DNA of 64,000 nucleotides from Litsea cubeba (lineage: Eukaryota; Streptophyta; Magnoliopsida; Laurales; Lauraceae), in contig CM022949.1 of assembly GCA_012931725.1 (NCBI GenBank), forward strand, positions 45,027,239-45,091,238, in the 5' to 3' direction. Position numbers and translations under genes: made by a program. How positions within the stretch are numbered: the first letter of the stretch is position 1; each line of letters begins with the position of its first letter. A model generated the notes under the pieces. It saw nothing but the letters and a program-made list of their open reading frames with translations, did not search any database and was not told the DNA's origin. Positions 32,441-44,479 of this stretch are shown piece by piece.

Positions 32441-32444
32441 CACA

Positions 32445-32625
32445 TCGTCTCGGTTAACATTCTGGCACCATTGCCTAAATGGAAGCACTCGGCCGAGGTG
32501 AAGCATCTGGCCGAGGTGAAGCATATGGCACTATTGCCGAGACGGATGACTGAGACATGCTTAGCTGGTACTCTTACCGAAGCCAGGATGATCTCGGTAT
32601 CTGGAAAATCCCCCACACAATAGCC
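32445..32625. repeat. Dispersed repeat flanking the second hAT composite, copy 1
   Basis: It shares 'cggttaacattctggcac', 'gagacatgcttagctggtac' and 'cccccacaca' in the same order with 37215-37415, with insertions between. The two copies lie on either side of the hAT composite at 33205-37173 in the same orientation. They may be LTRs or another repeat of one older element. Confidence 0.55.
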
Positions 32626-33204
32626 CCCTAGCTTCTGACTTCGTAGAGTTCCCTAACTCTTGGAGGTCGGAAGCTAAGTATTATGATGGGAGAACCTTTT
32701 GGATAGCAGGCTTGAAGCTCATCTCTGCGATGACGGTAGTCCGTGCCGCCTGAAATGCTCCAGCCGAGGGTTATCTCGCCGGGAAGGTACTGTCACCCCC
32801 TTTGGAGATGAACCTGATTGTGTTTCAGGCTCTCCAACGCTTACCGCACCAGACCTTGCCCCGGATCTCCTCTGGCGAGGGACCAGCGGCAACTGCGTTG
32901 GCAATGCTGATGGTGGTGGCATGGTCCTTGATGATTCTCCGCCTTTTTCTGGTTTTTGAAGCCATGGTGTTTGGGAAGATTTGATTTAATCGTTTCAAAC
33001 AGTCGGCGCCAATTGTAAGTGCCTAAATATTATGAACTTGGAATGGTTAATTATGAGTTTAGTACTCCTTGATGAAGATGGTACGCCTTAAACCTGAAAG
33101 GGAGAAGAGAAGAAAGCAGTCAAAGACCCTGGGTGCAATCAGCGCAAGGCTCTCCAATGCCTAAGTCAGTTCTGTAACGAAGCAAAGGATGGAGAAGAAG
33201 TGAG
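32626..33204. other. Retrotransposon-like non-coding segment
   Basis: It contains 'gtcggcgccaattgtaag' (about 33002) and 'aaggctctccaatgcctaag' (about 33148), motifs I associate with degraded plant LTR elements. Short frames here have no family features. It may belong to the element whose repeats are at 32445 and 37215. Confidence 0.4.
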
Positions 33205-33362
33205 CAGGGCCGTCTCAAGACAATATGTGGCCCCAGGCGAAAGTATAAACGAAGCCCCTAGCTTCTATGTGTGACATGAGAAAACCCTCGTCCTTAATCC
33301 GGGCTTGGGACCGGCAATGTACACTGAGTCGTACATTGGCGGACTTAAAAAAAAATTAGGTT

Positions 33363-33365
<3 letters not shown>

Positions 33366-33395
<30 letters not shown>

Positions 33396-33423
33396 GGGGG
33401 TGGGGGGGGGGGGGGGGGGGGGG
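33366..33423. repeat. Homopolymer tract in hAT copy C (poly-T then poly-G)
   Basis: About 29 T followed by a G-rich run broken by single T. It has the same position relative to the transposase stop as 10355-10413 and 16321-16362. Confidence 0.8.
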
Positions 33424-33459
33424 TTGGGGGTTTGTTTTTTTTTTTTGGAACTTGTTAAG

Positions 33460-35600
33460 GGATTCATTTTTTTTAAGTGAATTTAACCTTTCTTGCCTTT
33501 TGTGATGCAAACTTATTGATCAAGTTTTTGTATTCAAGGTTTTCCAAAATTTTCTTCTCAATAGATAAAATGGCTAATCCGCTTAATCTCTCTTGTGACA
33601 TAGTTGATCGTCGATAAGATTTTATTGACTTTAATTTCGAAAATCTTCTTTCAGCGGAAGCAACTGTAATAGGTACTGTTAATAGTATTCTATAAGCAAT
33701 ATATGAGTTTGGAAAAGACTCAATTTTATTTAAATAATCTAATACTTAAAGTGCACTTTGAGTTCCTGTTGGCAAAGCTTCTCTTAATACTTTTAGTTCT
33801 CCAAACAAGCATATACCTTCAATGTCATAATGCTCCCCATGTTTTAGGAATTGCTCAAGATTAAGACAACTCTGTCATCATCTAATAACTTCAACCTATA
33901 GATATCAAAAAAAAATCCAAACATTTCTTCATAGCTCTTAAGTTCTTCAAACCTATTTCTAATTGATGAAAGTGCTTGATCCACAATACATAAAACATAA
34001 GTAATTCTAAAAGACTCTTCTGGGGATTGAGTCACCTCGTTATCGGCACTCTCATCAAATTGTTTTTTCCTTCGAATTATACGTCTTTCACTAAATATTG
34101 GTTCAACATTCATTTCACGTGCTATACTTTTTGCAATATCTATAGATTTCTCAAATCCGTTTTCTCTAAACTTTTCAAAGAATGTAACAAGACCTTTTAA
34201 TTCACTAATGGCACCATCAATATGCACTTTTTTAGATTGTAAACTTTTACTAACCAAATTAACAGAAGATAATATTTCATACCAAATAACCATACCTAAT
34301 AAAAACTCATAATTTCCTATATCATGTATAGCTAAACTTTCAGCTTCACTTTTTACTTTTGGATCGTCACTACTCTTTGCTAACTCGAGTAACGCATCTC
34401 TTATTTCTGGAGCTTGATACCTTATTGCTCTAACACTTTCTTCTCTACTCTCCCAACGTGTTATTGATAATGTCTTAACAATAAGCTTTTCACATTGTCT
34501 GTAAAGATTTTCCACCGCTTAGTTGATGAAGAAAATAAACAATAGATACGTTGGACTACTCCAAAAAAAGACACCGCTTTTGTACAAGAGTTTGTCATAT
34601 CACTAATAACTAAGTTAAAACTATGACATCCACAAGGTGTATAAAATGCTCTGGGATTCAAATCTAACAATCGTTTTTGCACACCTTGTTGCTTACCTTT
34701 CATATTCGATCCATTGTCATATCCCTGCCCTCTTACATCATTAATATCTAGATTAAATAGTTCTAAAACTTTGATAAGTTCCTCAAAAAGTCATTTTCCC
34801 GACGTATCATCAACTTTTATAAAATCCATAAAATATTCTTCAATTTGTACTAGGCTTATTGAAACATTTACAAATCGTAAAACAAGGGTCATTTGTTCAT
34901 GATGACTTATATCCGGAGTGCAATCAAGGATAACAGAAAAGTATTTTGCTTCTCGAAGTTTTGTAATTATGAAATTTCTTACTTCAGTTGCCAACAATTG
35001 TATCAATTCATTTTGGATTATGTGCCCAAGATAGTGATTACTAATTACACCCCGTTTGATACGCTGAACATGTTCTTGCATTACTGGATCGAATTCAGCA
35101 ATCATTTCAATAATACTTAAGAAAATCCTATTATTCTCATCATAAAGCTTCTCATTGCTTCCACGAAATGCCATGTTATTCTTAGAAATAGTTTTAATCA
35201 CATCAATAATTCTTACTAGTACATTTTTCCAATGTTTTTTTTCCTTATCAATCTATTCTTGGATATCTTTATCAATTGCTTATTATTTAATAACATTTGT
35301 TTTAAATCCATCCACAAAAGCATGTTTTTAGCAAGTCCAGTTGAGTTTTCATGACATTTTAGTTTAAGACTAATATTTCTCCAATCTTTGCATCCTTCAT
35401 TACTCAATTGACTTTTCTTAGACTTTGAAAATAACTTGCAGCAGAAACAAAAAACCTTATCAAAATGTTTCTCCATTTGGCGCTATTTGAGCATAATGTC
35501 TAATTGAAAATCTCCTAGACTTTTCACCGACTGGATATTTTAAACCGATTTGCCTAACTGGACCTTTTTCTACTAATAAATCTCTTAGTTTATGTCAACA
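33460..35600 (-). pseudogene. hAT copy C transposase (TTF/DUF4371/hAT-C type), frame-broken
   Basis: On the minus strand: a TTF zinc-finger segment (35476-35216, MEKHFDKVFCFCCKLFSKSK with the CFCC cysteines), the DUF4371 core (35201-34791, FSVILDCTPDISHHEQM), a middle part (34703-33844, SRWESREESVRAIRYQAPEI and FDESADNEVTQSPEESFRI), and the hAT dimerisation domain (VASAERRFSKLKSIKSYRRS-like, 33740-33470). Several frame breaks separate them. Copy C keeps longer open stretches than copy A. Confidence 0.85.
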
Positions 35601-35780
35601 TTACTCCATTGTCCCGGGTCGTATATATCTGCAAGTAGAGTGTTAGATGGTTCACCGGGGTTCTCCTCAAACGACGAAAATTCCGCTGAGTTTATGTTTA
35701 TGTTCCTATTCTCATTCGGTTCAGCACTTTCATTAGGTTCTATGCTAGGAAGAACATGTTCAATTTCATCGTTTTGTCTA

Positions 35781-37173
35781 CAGAGCCGGCTCACCTTATA
35801 GTCTAGTGAAGCAAGTGGTGGGGGCCTCACCATGATGGGGCCACATAATTTTGTAGGCCTGGGTTGGGTTTTCTTCCCAATTCCAAAGCCCAATTCCCAA
35901 GCCCAACTACAACTTAACGGTAATAACACATTAACTACACATTATCGAAAACAAAAAACGCATTAACACTGCAACTCTTCGTTCTCCACAACTAACGACC
36001 CACCCTGGTAAGTGGTGATGCACACATCTCAACTCTTCCGACATGTAATTATCACTTTTGGCATTGCCATTAAAAGTGGTTGGCATGAATATGGCATCAC
36101 TTCTTTAGATTCTCAGTCTCTCTCACTCTCAATCTCTCATCATCTCCTGACTAGTGACTCCATCCCTCATTCTCTCGATCCAGCCAGCCTCCCGGCTCCC
36201 CCTGCGCAGAACACAGTCACCATCTCATCTCTCATTCTCTCTCTCAGACTCTCACTCTCATCAATCATCATCTCCATCTGGACCATCTCTCCACACACAG
36301 ATCTCCAAGAATTGCGACTCCATCTCCACCCATCACATATCTCCATCTCCAGACTCCACCCATCTCATCTGAGTCATCCCAGAAGGGCCTAAACACCACC
36401 TCTCCACGGCCCACGCGCAGAACTATCCATCTGATTCCGTTCATCTCCCTCCGCAGGCTGCAGCAGTAGCTCATTTGGTAGAAGGGTTTAAATTGAGGGC
36501 TGCATTTTCTGCTTGGATTGGATATTTGGACCGTGCATGCTCTTTTGGGACAGGTTCTTGGCTTTTTTTCTCCTTTTTTTTTATCAAATCTGCATCCAAT
36601 ATACTGTTACGATATATGTGATCTATTTGTTATTATTATGAAACGTAAATTTGAATCTGGTGCTCAAAAACGTCTAACGGAAAGAAAAAAAAGAACAAGA
36701 GTTGATTCAATCTCAAAAAGATGCAATGTATAAATTTATTAAAAGAAATCAAGAAGATGAGATATTGAACCCACCTGTAGAGAATGAACAGCTACAGGGT
36801 AATGACGAACATAAATTAGATGATAATGAACAATTAGACAAAACGATGAAATTGAACATGAACTCGATGATAATGAAACAATTAGACAAAACGATGAAAT
36901 TGAACATGTTCTTCTTAGCATAGAACCTAATGAAAGTGCTGGACCGAATGAGAATAGGAACATAAACTTAAACTCAGCAGAAGTTTCGTCATTTGAGGAG
37001 AACCTCGGTGAACCATCTAACACTCTACTTGCATATATATAGGACCCGGGACAATGGAGTAATGTTGACATAAAACTAAGAGATTTATTAGTAGAAAAAG
37101 GTCCAATTAGGGAAATTGGTTTAAAATATCCAGTCGGTGAAAAGTCAAGGAGATTTTCAATTAGACATTATAC
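35781..37173 (+). mobile_element. hAT copy D, 5' part only
   Basis: It starts with the 5' terminal repeat and the CT-rich leader. The Lys-rich transposase start (36639, MKRKFESGAQKRL) and acidic region (36702-36923, IQSQKDAMYKFIKRNQEDEI) follow, then the DPGQWSNVDIKL-type segment with a TAG inserted near 37040. Homology to copy B ends at 37173. Confidence 0.82.
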
Positions 37174-37214
37174 AAGTAGGTTCAATTAGACATTAGACAT
37201 TTTATCCAGTGTTT

Positions 37215-37415
37215 ATCTCGGCTAACATTCTGGCACTATTGCCGAGATGCATGACCGAGGCCAAGATACGGTGCCGAGGTCAGGAATGACCTTGATCTCG
37301 GTTGGCGCCCCGGCACTGTTGCCAAGGTGGGAGTGGCCGAGATCGAGACATGCTTAGCTGGTACTATTACCGAATCTAATGCAATCTCGGTATCTTGGGA
37401 ATATCCCCACACAAG
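37215..37415. repeat. Dispersed repeat flanking the second hAT composite, copy 2
   Basis: Related to 32445-32625 in the same orientation, with extra internal copies of 'tctcggttgg/ccgaggtc' motifs. It ends 'tatccccacacaa'. Confidence 0.55.
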
Positions 37416-37844
37416 TACCATTTATGTTATGCTGCTTTTCACTTGAATCTTAATTTGATTCAATCATGGAATTATTCTTCTATTTAAATGTCTCTACTGT
37501 GTCAAAGAATTTCTCTTTGATGGGGCAATTTTTAACAGTTCAGATAGGCCATTGTTTTGATAGGCCCCCATCAAGCATGGACAATCAAACATCAAACATA
37601 TTTCTGATTCAATGATCATGAACCTTCCCTCTTAAGACCTGTAGCAAGAGAACTTCCAGTATTCACAAATCACAATCCTTTTGGGCATTGCTAATTCACA
37701 TTGGGAGGAGGGGCTAGTAGACCTAAGATCTTTTAGGTACCACCAGTATTGAGTGAAAGTGTGAAACAACTCTCTTGACCTAACCTTGTGCGGAGATTAG
37801 TGTGAAGAATCCATCGAGTGGCTTCAAATGTGTAAAATGGACAT
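37416..37844. other. Spacer without recognisable gene
   Basis: No family-like frame or terminal repeats seen. Confidence 0.45.
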
Positions 37845-39100
37845 CACAATCTATTCAACCTCCCTTACTAATTCAAGATGTTCCTTATAAACAACGCTAC
37901 TAAAAGCATTATATTCTGCTCAGAACATATAAATTTTCTTCTCATCGATTCATAAATCTCTGAAGTCTGACATGTGAAATAAACTTTTCATAATTCATCA
38001 CCGCAGAAACCCCCACAACAACAAGAACAACAAGAACAACAAAACCTAAAGAAAAAAGCTCTAATCTTCAACAAATACATAAAAGATAAAAAAGCTCTCA
38101 TATAACTTAAAATCTTTTCAGCAGTGCATTAGCTACTCAGAATAGCGTATATCGCCATTCAAAAGGCGTTCAATCATCGAGCCAAATCTAAGAAGGCCCT
38201 ACACCAAAATAGACATGTAGAAGCATGCTGCATGCGCACGTTAGCAGAGGCTAATGGAGCCTGCTAGAATGCGCCGCATGGGCTCCTCCTACTAGACTAA
38301 AAAATTGTTAAAAAGTTACGTAGAAATCAAAATAGCTGAAAGCAACAAAAAGAATTTAAGATCTGTCAGAGAACTGCGCACGTTAGCAGAGGCAAATGGA
38401 GCCTGCTAGAATGTGCCGCATGGGCTCCTTCTACAAGACTGAAAAAATGTTTTACATAGAAATCAAAATCACTAAAAGCAACAAAACGAATTTAAGATCT
38501 GTTGAAGATGTTTTGTTCTGCAAATTGAGAAAGAGAGACTTTCTTTTTTAAAGATCTGAGGGATCAGAAGTTGGAAGGGGTATCAGTCACGTTTTAATCA
38601 GAAACACGGACCAAATAATTTCATCATCATCTCCCCCAGATCCACCAAAATCTCACAATAAGTTTACAAGAGAAAGATAAAGATCTTTTAAGACAGAAAA
38701 GAAAAGTAAAAAAGAAGGGAATAAGATATCATCAGAGGCTTAAATACCAAAAATCACTAGAAAGATTTCATATTGTTGCAGTTTTTTTCTCATCACCTGA
38801 TTCTCTCCTTCCTCTCACTGGAAGGAAAGATGGAAATAGATTATTGGGATTTAAAAGCAATTGAAAATGAAACATGAAATCAGAACAGGAATTAAGAGGA
38901 ACAGGAGATGTGAGAGCAAAAGGAAAACAAGAGGAAAAGAAGAGAGTAGGTAGAACCTAATGTGGTTTCAACTGCTCCACTAGCTCAAGCATGTTCTAGA
39001 ACGTTCAAACCACTTGAGCATGTTCGAACGTTCGGACGCTTTGTTAGAAGTGAGCAGCCGCATTAAGTTGTGTGCTTTGTTTGGACGTTTTTCATACTCC
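37845..39100. repeat. 1.26-kb tandem duplication, unit 1
   Basis: Starts 'cacaatctattcaacc'. The whole segment is repeated head to tail at 39101-40640 with scattered differences. Within it a 142-bp sub-unit starting 'cgcacgttagcagagg' occurs twice (38235 and 38377). Bases about 38679-38965 also match 47107-47395. No protein-coding frame is supported. Confidence 0.85.
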
Positions 39101-40640
39101 CACAATCTATTCACCCTCCCTTACTAATTCAAGATGTTCATTACAAAGAAAGCTACTAAAAGCATTTTATTCTGCTCAGAACATATGAATTTTCTTCTCA
39201 TCGATTCATAAGGCCCTGTTTCTTTAGTGGAATTTCTGCCAGGAATTCACCATGTCCAGGAATTCCTGGACATGATGTGACAGACTGTGCCTTGGAATTC
39301 CTGAATTCCATGTTTCTTTACCAACATTTCTAGATTCCAGCCACCTTTTGACCTTTGGGAATCCAGGAATTCCACTCCCTATGCATTTTTGTGGAATTCC
39401 TGGATGCTCAAGCCCAAATGGGCATCCAGGAATTCCACTTTGTCTGAGAATTCAGGAAATCCCCATATAGGAATTCCTGGAATTCCAGGAAAGAAACAGG
39501 CCCAATCTCTGAAGTCTGACATGTGAAATAAACTTTTCATAATTTATCACCGCAGAAACCCCGACAACAACAAGAACAACAAAACATAAAGAAAAAATCT
39601 CTAATCTTCAACAAATACATAAAGATAAAAAAGCTCTCATATAACTTAAAATCTTTTCAGCAGTGCATTAGCTACTCAGAATAGCGTATATTGCCATTCA
39701 AAAGGCGTTCAATCATCGAGCCAAATGAAAAAAGGCCCTATACCAAAATAGACATGTAGGAGCATGCTGCATGCGCACGTTAGCAGAGGCTAATGGAGCC
39801 TGCTAGAACGCGCCGCATGGGCTCCACCTACCAGACTAAAAAAATGTTAAAAAGTTACGTAGAAATCAAAATCGCTGAAAGCAATAAAAAGAATTTAAGA
39901 TCTGTTGGATAACTACGCACGTTAGCAGAGGCGAATGGAGCCTGCTAGAATGCGCCGCATGGGCTCCTTCTACAAGACTAAAAAAATGTTTTACATAGAA
40001 ATCAAAATCACTGAAAGCAACAAAACGAATTTAACATCTATTGAAGATGTTTTGTTCTGTAAATTGAGAAAGAGAGACTTTCTTTTTTAAAGATCTGAGG
40101 GATCAGAAGTTGGAAGGGGTATCAGTCACGTTTTAATCAGAAACACGGACCAAATAATTTCATCATCATCTCCCCCAGATCCACCAAAATCTCACAATAA
40201 GTTTACAAGAGAAAAATAAAGATCTTTTAAGACAGAAAAGAAAAGTAAAAGAAAGAAGGGAAGAAGAGATCATCAGAGACTTAAATACCACAAATCACTA
40301 GAAAGATTTCATATTGTTGCAGTTTTTTTCTCATCACCTGATTATCTCCTTCCTCTCACTGGAAGGAAATATGGAAATAGATTATTGGGATTCAAAAGCA
40401 ATTGAAAATGAAACATGAAATCAGAACAGAAATTAAGAGAAACAGGAGATGTGAGAGCAAAAAGAAAACAAGAGGAAAAGAAGAGAGTAGGTAGAACCTA
40501 ATGCCGTTTCAACTGCGCCACTAGCTCAAAGCATGCTCTGGAACGTTCAAACCACTTGAGCATGTTCGAACGTTCGGACGCTTTGTTAGAAGTGAGCAGC
40601 CGCATTAAGTCGTGTATCGTGTTTGGATGTTTTTCATACG
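39101..40640. repeat. 1.26-kb tandem duplication, unit 2 (with MITE insertion)
   Basis: Starts 'cacaatctattcaccc' and follows unit 1 throughout, including the 142-bp sub-duplication (39774 and 39916). The extra length is the MITE at 39212-39503, whose empty site is seen in unit 1 (cattcataaatctctg-type sequence near 37945). Confidence 0.85.
39212..39503. mobile_element. 292-bp MITE, probably PIF/Harbinger-like
   Basis: The terminal inverted repeats are ggccctgtttcttt and aaagaaacaggccc. The interior is built from repeats of 'ggaattcctgg'. The uninterrupted site in unit 1 of the surrounding tandem duplication proves that it is an insertion. The target duplication is short (one to three A/T bases), compatible with the 3-bp TWA of PIF/Harbinger but not decisive. 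Confidence 0.75.
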
Positions 40641-40771
40641 CTTGGGCCTCATTTTTTTCTTCTCCCGCGTATATATACAGCCCTTTCCATCCTACGTTCC
40701 CTCATTCCAATCACATCTCTTACCATCTTGCTTTCTCTCTTTCTTTAAATTTACTTTCTTGCAAAAGAAAT

Positions 40772-41114
40772 ATGTTGTCTATCCATTCTTTCTATCCTCT
40801 TGACTTTATCTCATATGTCTCTATCTGTGGCTAGGCCTTTAGAAGAAAAGTGGGGAGTGAAGAAGAAAGAAGTTCTCATGTTTGAGTCCCTTGTAAAAGG
40901 CCAAACTCCCCATCCTGGCCGTGGCCATTCAGGTTGCACGTATGGAAAAGGAAATAATGGTGGGCCCTGTAAAGAACTAGAGGAAATGAACTTTGCAGTT
41001 TCTGTTCCTATCACAACACAAGCCTCTAATTTTGGCACCAGCATCCCTCTTGGGTGTGCTTCTGAAGATTCTTCCAGCCAAGATCGGATTCAGGGACATA
41101 ATCGTCTTGGTTAG
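40772..41114 (+). CDS. Small secreted-peptide-like reading frame, start uncertain
   Basis: The open frame ending at 41114 reads LSILSILLTLSHMSLSVARP (a signal-peptide-like hydrophobic stretch), then EEKWGVKKKEVLMFESLVKG. A Gly/Pro/Cys segment with SGCTYGKGNNGGPC follows, then a polar tail. A TATA-like box (gtatatatac, about 40669) lies upstream. The natural start ATG at 40772 is one base out of frame with this peptide, and the first in-frame ATG (40815) would cut the signal. So either a 1-base indel has broken the gene or it starts at 40815. The family is not recognised; the Cys/Gly-rich end resembles plant signalling-peptide precursors only in a general way. Confidence 0.4.
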
Positions 41115-41230
41115 ATGCGAGCTTGGTGCAAATGTCAAGTATTAAGTATTTCATACATGTAAGTTGTGTTGCTTAAAGCAATAAGCACTTCATCCAAGCA
41201 ATGGAAGTGGCTGTGTCATGATATTTTTAT

Positions 41231-41603
41231 AGGGATTTGACATATTAATTTCATTTAAACCCTATTTCTCTAATTTCAATTTGACTCTGGTCCACAATTT
41301 TTTTTTTTTAACTTTTCTGTCATGAATCCCATGATATCATGGGAATTTAAAAACCCATGATATCATTGGATCCAAGTCCAGATAAGAAAACTACCTCAGC
41401 TTTTTAATGTACGGGCTTTTCAACTTTTAATATTTGAATCCCTTGATATCTTGGGTTTTAAAACTCCCATGATATCATGGGATACAGGACAGAAAAGTTA
41501 AAAAAAAATGTTGTACTAGAGTCGTCTCTGTTAATATTATTAGGTTCTCAGTCATGAAATTGGGGATGCAGGATTTAAGAGGGATTGATATGTCAAAACC
41601 CCT
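41231..41603. mobile_element. Foldback MITE, possibly Mutator-like
   Basis: Long inverted arms run inward from 'agggatttgacatatt' (41231) and 'gatatgtcaaaacccct' (to 41603). Near the centre each arm carries its own palindrome, tcccatgatatcatggga (about 41328 and 41467). Flanking 'tatttttat' and 'tattttttat' resemble an imperfect 9-10-bp target duplication. Non-coding. Confidence 0.6.
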
Positions 41604-42845
41604 ATTTTTTATTTGTATAACCTTTTTTTAATGCACTTTTTTAGTATGATGATGATGAAATAAACAAACTCAAATGGCTAAATGTCTCTCCATTTAAAAT
41701 GAACCCATGCAACATGATTGCACCATGGCGGAGTCTAAATGATAAGACTACATGGCAAATGTTTAAAGTTTATACAAATGCATGCATGGAAGTTTTATGT
41801 AAAGCTGTGTCATGTGATTCAAGTGGTGCTAGAGGGCATAGGAATTCAATACAAGGAAAATCAGAAGGTCAACTATCTCAGTACTAGATGAGTCCAGTTA
41901 AAGGAGCCAACAGACATGGATCAAGCCTGTAAATTGATGAAGCACAAGCAGATAGGATTAATGATACACATGAACAATCAGTTATGGATATAAATGTGAT
42001 CTGTACATTTCAGTGACTGCATATAAATTGCAATATATTCCGTTTGATGAACTTTAGACTATCTTGGAGGTTAAGTTCATCCTATTTTGCGGTTTTTTGT
42101 TTTTTTTTTTATCTATTTAAATTTTTACCAAAGATCTATTTTAAAGAAATATACCTTCGCAGCTGCTTCATTGTCTATATCACTTTCCACCACGGATCTA
42201 TCAGATTCACATGCTGTAATAACGGCATCCTGCAAATTAAATGATAAATAAGAGGCAATTAAATGGTTTTTCTGCAAGGAAGAGAGTAATAATGCAAGCT
42301 TTTTTGTGATACGATGGCTAGATCAAATGTAGTATCTTTTGTAATTGTATCCTTAATAAGGCTCTCTATCTGCGAGTACAAAATTACGATCTTCGAACTA
42401 TAAAATTTTCCATTTGTTCTTTCCATCTTACAGTTTGGAGAAGGATAAGAATTATAGTTACTTTTGGGTTCGCTGTGCAAAACTTATCCGTGTAAGTGTC
42501 TCATAGTCTCACAGTGAATTATAGTATTGAGTAGTGAATGCAGCAGCGTGTTATTTGTATCTACTGTAGTTTTGAGTCCATCAAGCAAATAAACACAATG
42601 AAGTAATTATGATGAAAACTCAACCACAAAACTTGATAAGGGCTGAATAAGCAAATTGAACATGCCAAAAGCCATGAAAATCAAAGTACACTCAACGTTT
42701 AGAAATCCACAGCAGCCGCACACCACTTCAATTTTTAACACAAAACAGCCCACTGTTACTGTTCACTGGGTTTGACATCAACACATGGGGTCTAGGAAGC
42801 TTTTCCAACACATCCATGCAAGCACTTACAGATCGAAGATCCAGA
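41604..42845. other. Spacer; one isolated exon-like segment
   Basis: At 42155-42229 on the minus strand an acceptor (tttgcag), 25 open codons (AVITACESDRSVVESDIDNE) and a donor (gtatat) line up. No further exons were identified, so this may be a remnant of an unrecognised gene. The rest shows no gene. Confidence 0.25.
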
Positions 42846-43249
42846 ACTTACAGATCGAAGATCCTTCTGTATAGAAAACCCACTAGGGAAAAAAATTCTA
42901 ACCATAGAAATAGTTTACCAAGTATGTGAAGTTAGAATTCTTTTCAAAATCAAATGAAAAGGAAAACGCCCAATTCATCTGAAATTAGATCCCAGCCAGT
43001 GCAACAAGATCTTGGTCTTTAAACCAGAGGGAAAGGTGGGAAGACTGCACTTACAGATCGAAGATCCTTCTGTATAGAAAACCCACTAGGGAAAAAAATT
43101 CTAACCATAGAAATAGTTTACCAAGTATGTGAAGTTAGAATTCTTTTCAAAATCAAATGAAAAGGAAAACGCCCAATTCATCTGAAATTAGATCCCAGCC
43201 AGTGCAACAAGATCTTGGTCTTTAAACCAGAGGGAAAGGTGGGAAGACT
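42846..43249. repeat. 203-bp tandem duplication
   Basis: The unit starting 'acttacagatcgaagatcc' occurs at 42846-43048 and 43049-43249. I saw no difference between them. A shorter extra copy of 'acagatcgaagatcc' lies just before, at 42830. Confidence 0.88.
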
Positions 43250-44479
43250 TAACTTCCTAAGTTCAGATTTCCCAACAAAACAACATATCATTCCACCATT
43301 TGTAATAAATAATCAAACAACCAAACTTAGCATCCTGGTCACAAGAAAGATGGCTAACAACAGCTATCATCATTATCATCCCATTAAAGAAATCAACATT
43401 TTTTATCACACACTCTCAACAAAAATTGATGACAGAGCAAAAATCCATTCGTCCTAAAACCATCTTTGAAATTTCAAAACCCAAGACCCACCTTACTAAA
43501 TAGCACCAAGCCCACTAACCCAAGATACTAGTCCCACCAATATGGTTTATAGAATGATGATGGGTGGCAGAGTTACTGAGAAGAAAATGAAATTAAATGG
43601 GATTCAGTGGAAAAGTAGAATTTAGCTCAAAGTGAGTTAAGTGCAAAATCTCAACCAGAACCAGTGGGATGGATGGCATACTGGTGTGTTAACTAGAAAT
43701 TTGGCACATAAAAAAGTTAAACTAGAAATTAATGTAGTAACTAAAATTTGAAGTCATACAATAAGAAATCATCAGTGGAGTTAAGTACTACCATCAGTTG
43801 TATTAACTGTATAACTTGAGAATGGAAAATTCAGTGGCATCCATCTAATTGTACACAATCTGATTTCCACTAATACATACTAACTGACTTAAAATTTACA
43901 GATATGGAACAAATTATATCATTCTCATTCATTTCTTTATTCTCATAATAGATAGAAATCACTTATAACCAGGTTGGTATTTTCACTGGCAAAAGAAATC
44001 AATAAAAAATTATAATACCTGCGCAAAAGAAACAAACAAATTGTGGATATGCGTTTTTAAGCCTGCGCAAAGTTTGGTTATGATTAATCCTCTGTTATCA
44101 CTGTGCCATGGACTCTAGTCTATATTTTAGTTTTCGAATTTTATTAGCTTCTATTATGCTTTGTAACAATTACTTAAAAAATGTAACTGCAAGATTCTCA
44201 TTGCTATCAAATGAAAACCAAAAACAAAAGTGAAAAAGATATTCTTCTTACTTGAACTCTTAACAGTCCAGTGGAATCCAAATATCAGACAACATTCACA
44301 TCCAAATATCACACAACATTCACATCCAAATATCAGACAAGTAAGTTACCCACATTGCTAGCAAGATTGTTGGTTTAACAGTAGAAAACTAAAAATAAGT
44401 TTTCAAACCACCCAAAGGAATATTGGTTTACTCGTAGCTTCAATGGTGCCATGAAGATTAAAAGTGAAAGGTTCTCACC
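43250..44479. other. Spacer without recognisable gene
   Basis: AT-rich with small local repeats (for example 'aacattcacatccaaatatc' near 44290-44335). No coding or element boundary was supported. Confidence 0.45.

Larger units (their letters stand above)
33205..37173. mobile_element. Second hAT-in-hAT composite, truncated
   Basis: The left terminus 'cagggccgtctcaag' is at 33205. Copy C (transposase on minus) runs to 35780. There, exactly as at 12806/12807, 'gttttgtcta' is joined to the 5' terminus of an oppositely oriented copy D ('cagagccggctcac', 35781). Copy D stops at 37173 in the TTF region, so its transposase core and 3' end and the other half of copy C are missing. The identical junction means this nest and the one at 10195-21553 derive from one ancestral nested insertion. 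Confidence 0.85.

Noticed and set aside
32699..32984. Overlapping 60-86-codon frames on both strands
   Set aside because: Frames on both strands overlap fully, none has family features, and the segment looks like decayed retrotransposon sequence.
33265..33510. Pro/Lys- or Gly/Phe-rich frames
   Set aside because: They arise from the poly-T/poly-G tract of hAT copy C.
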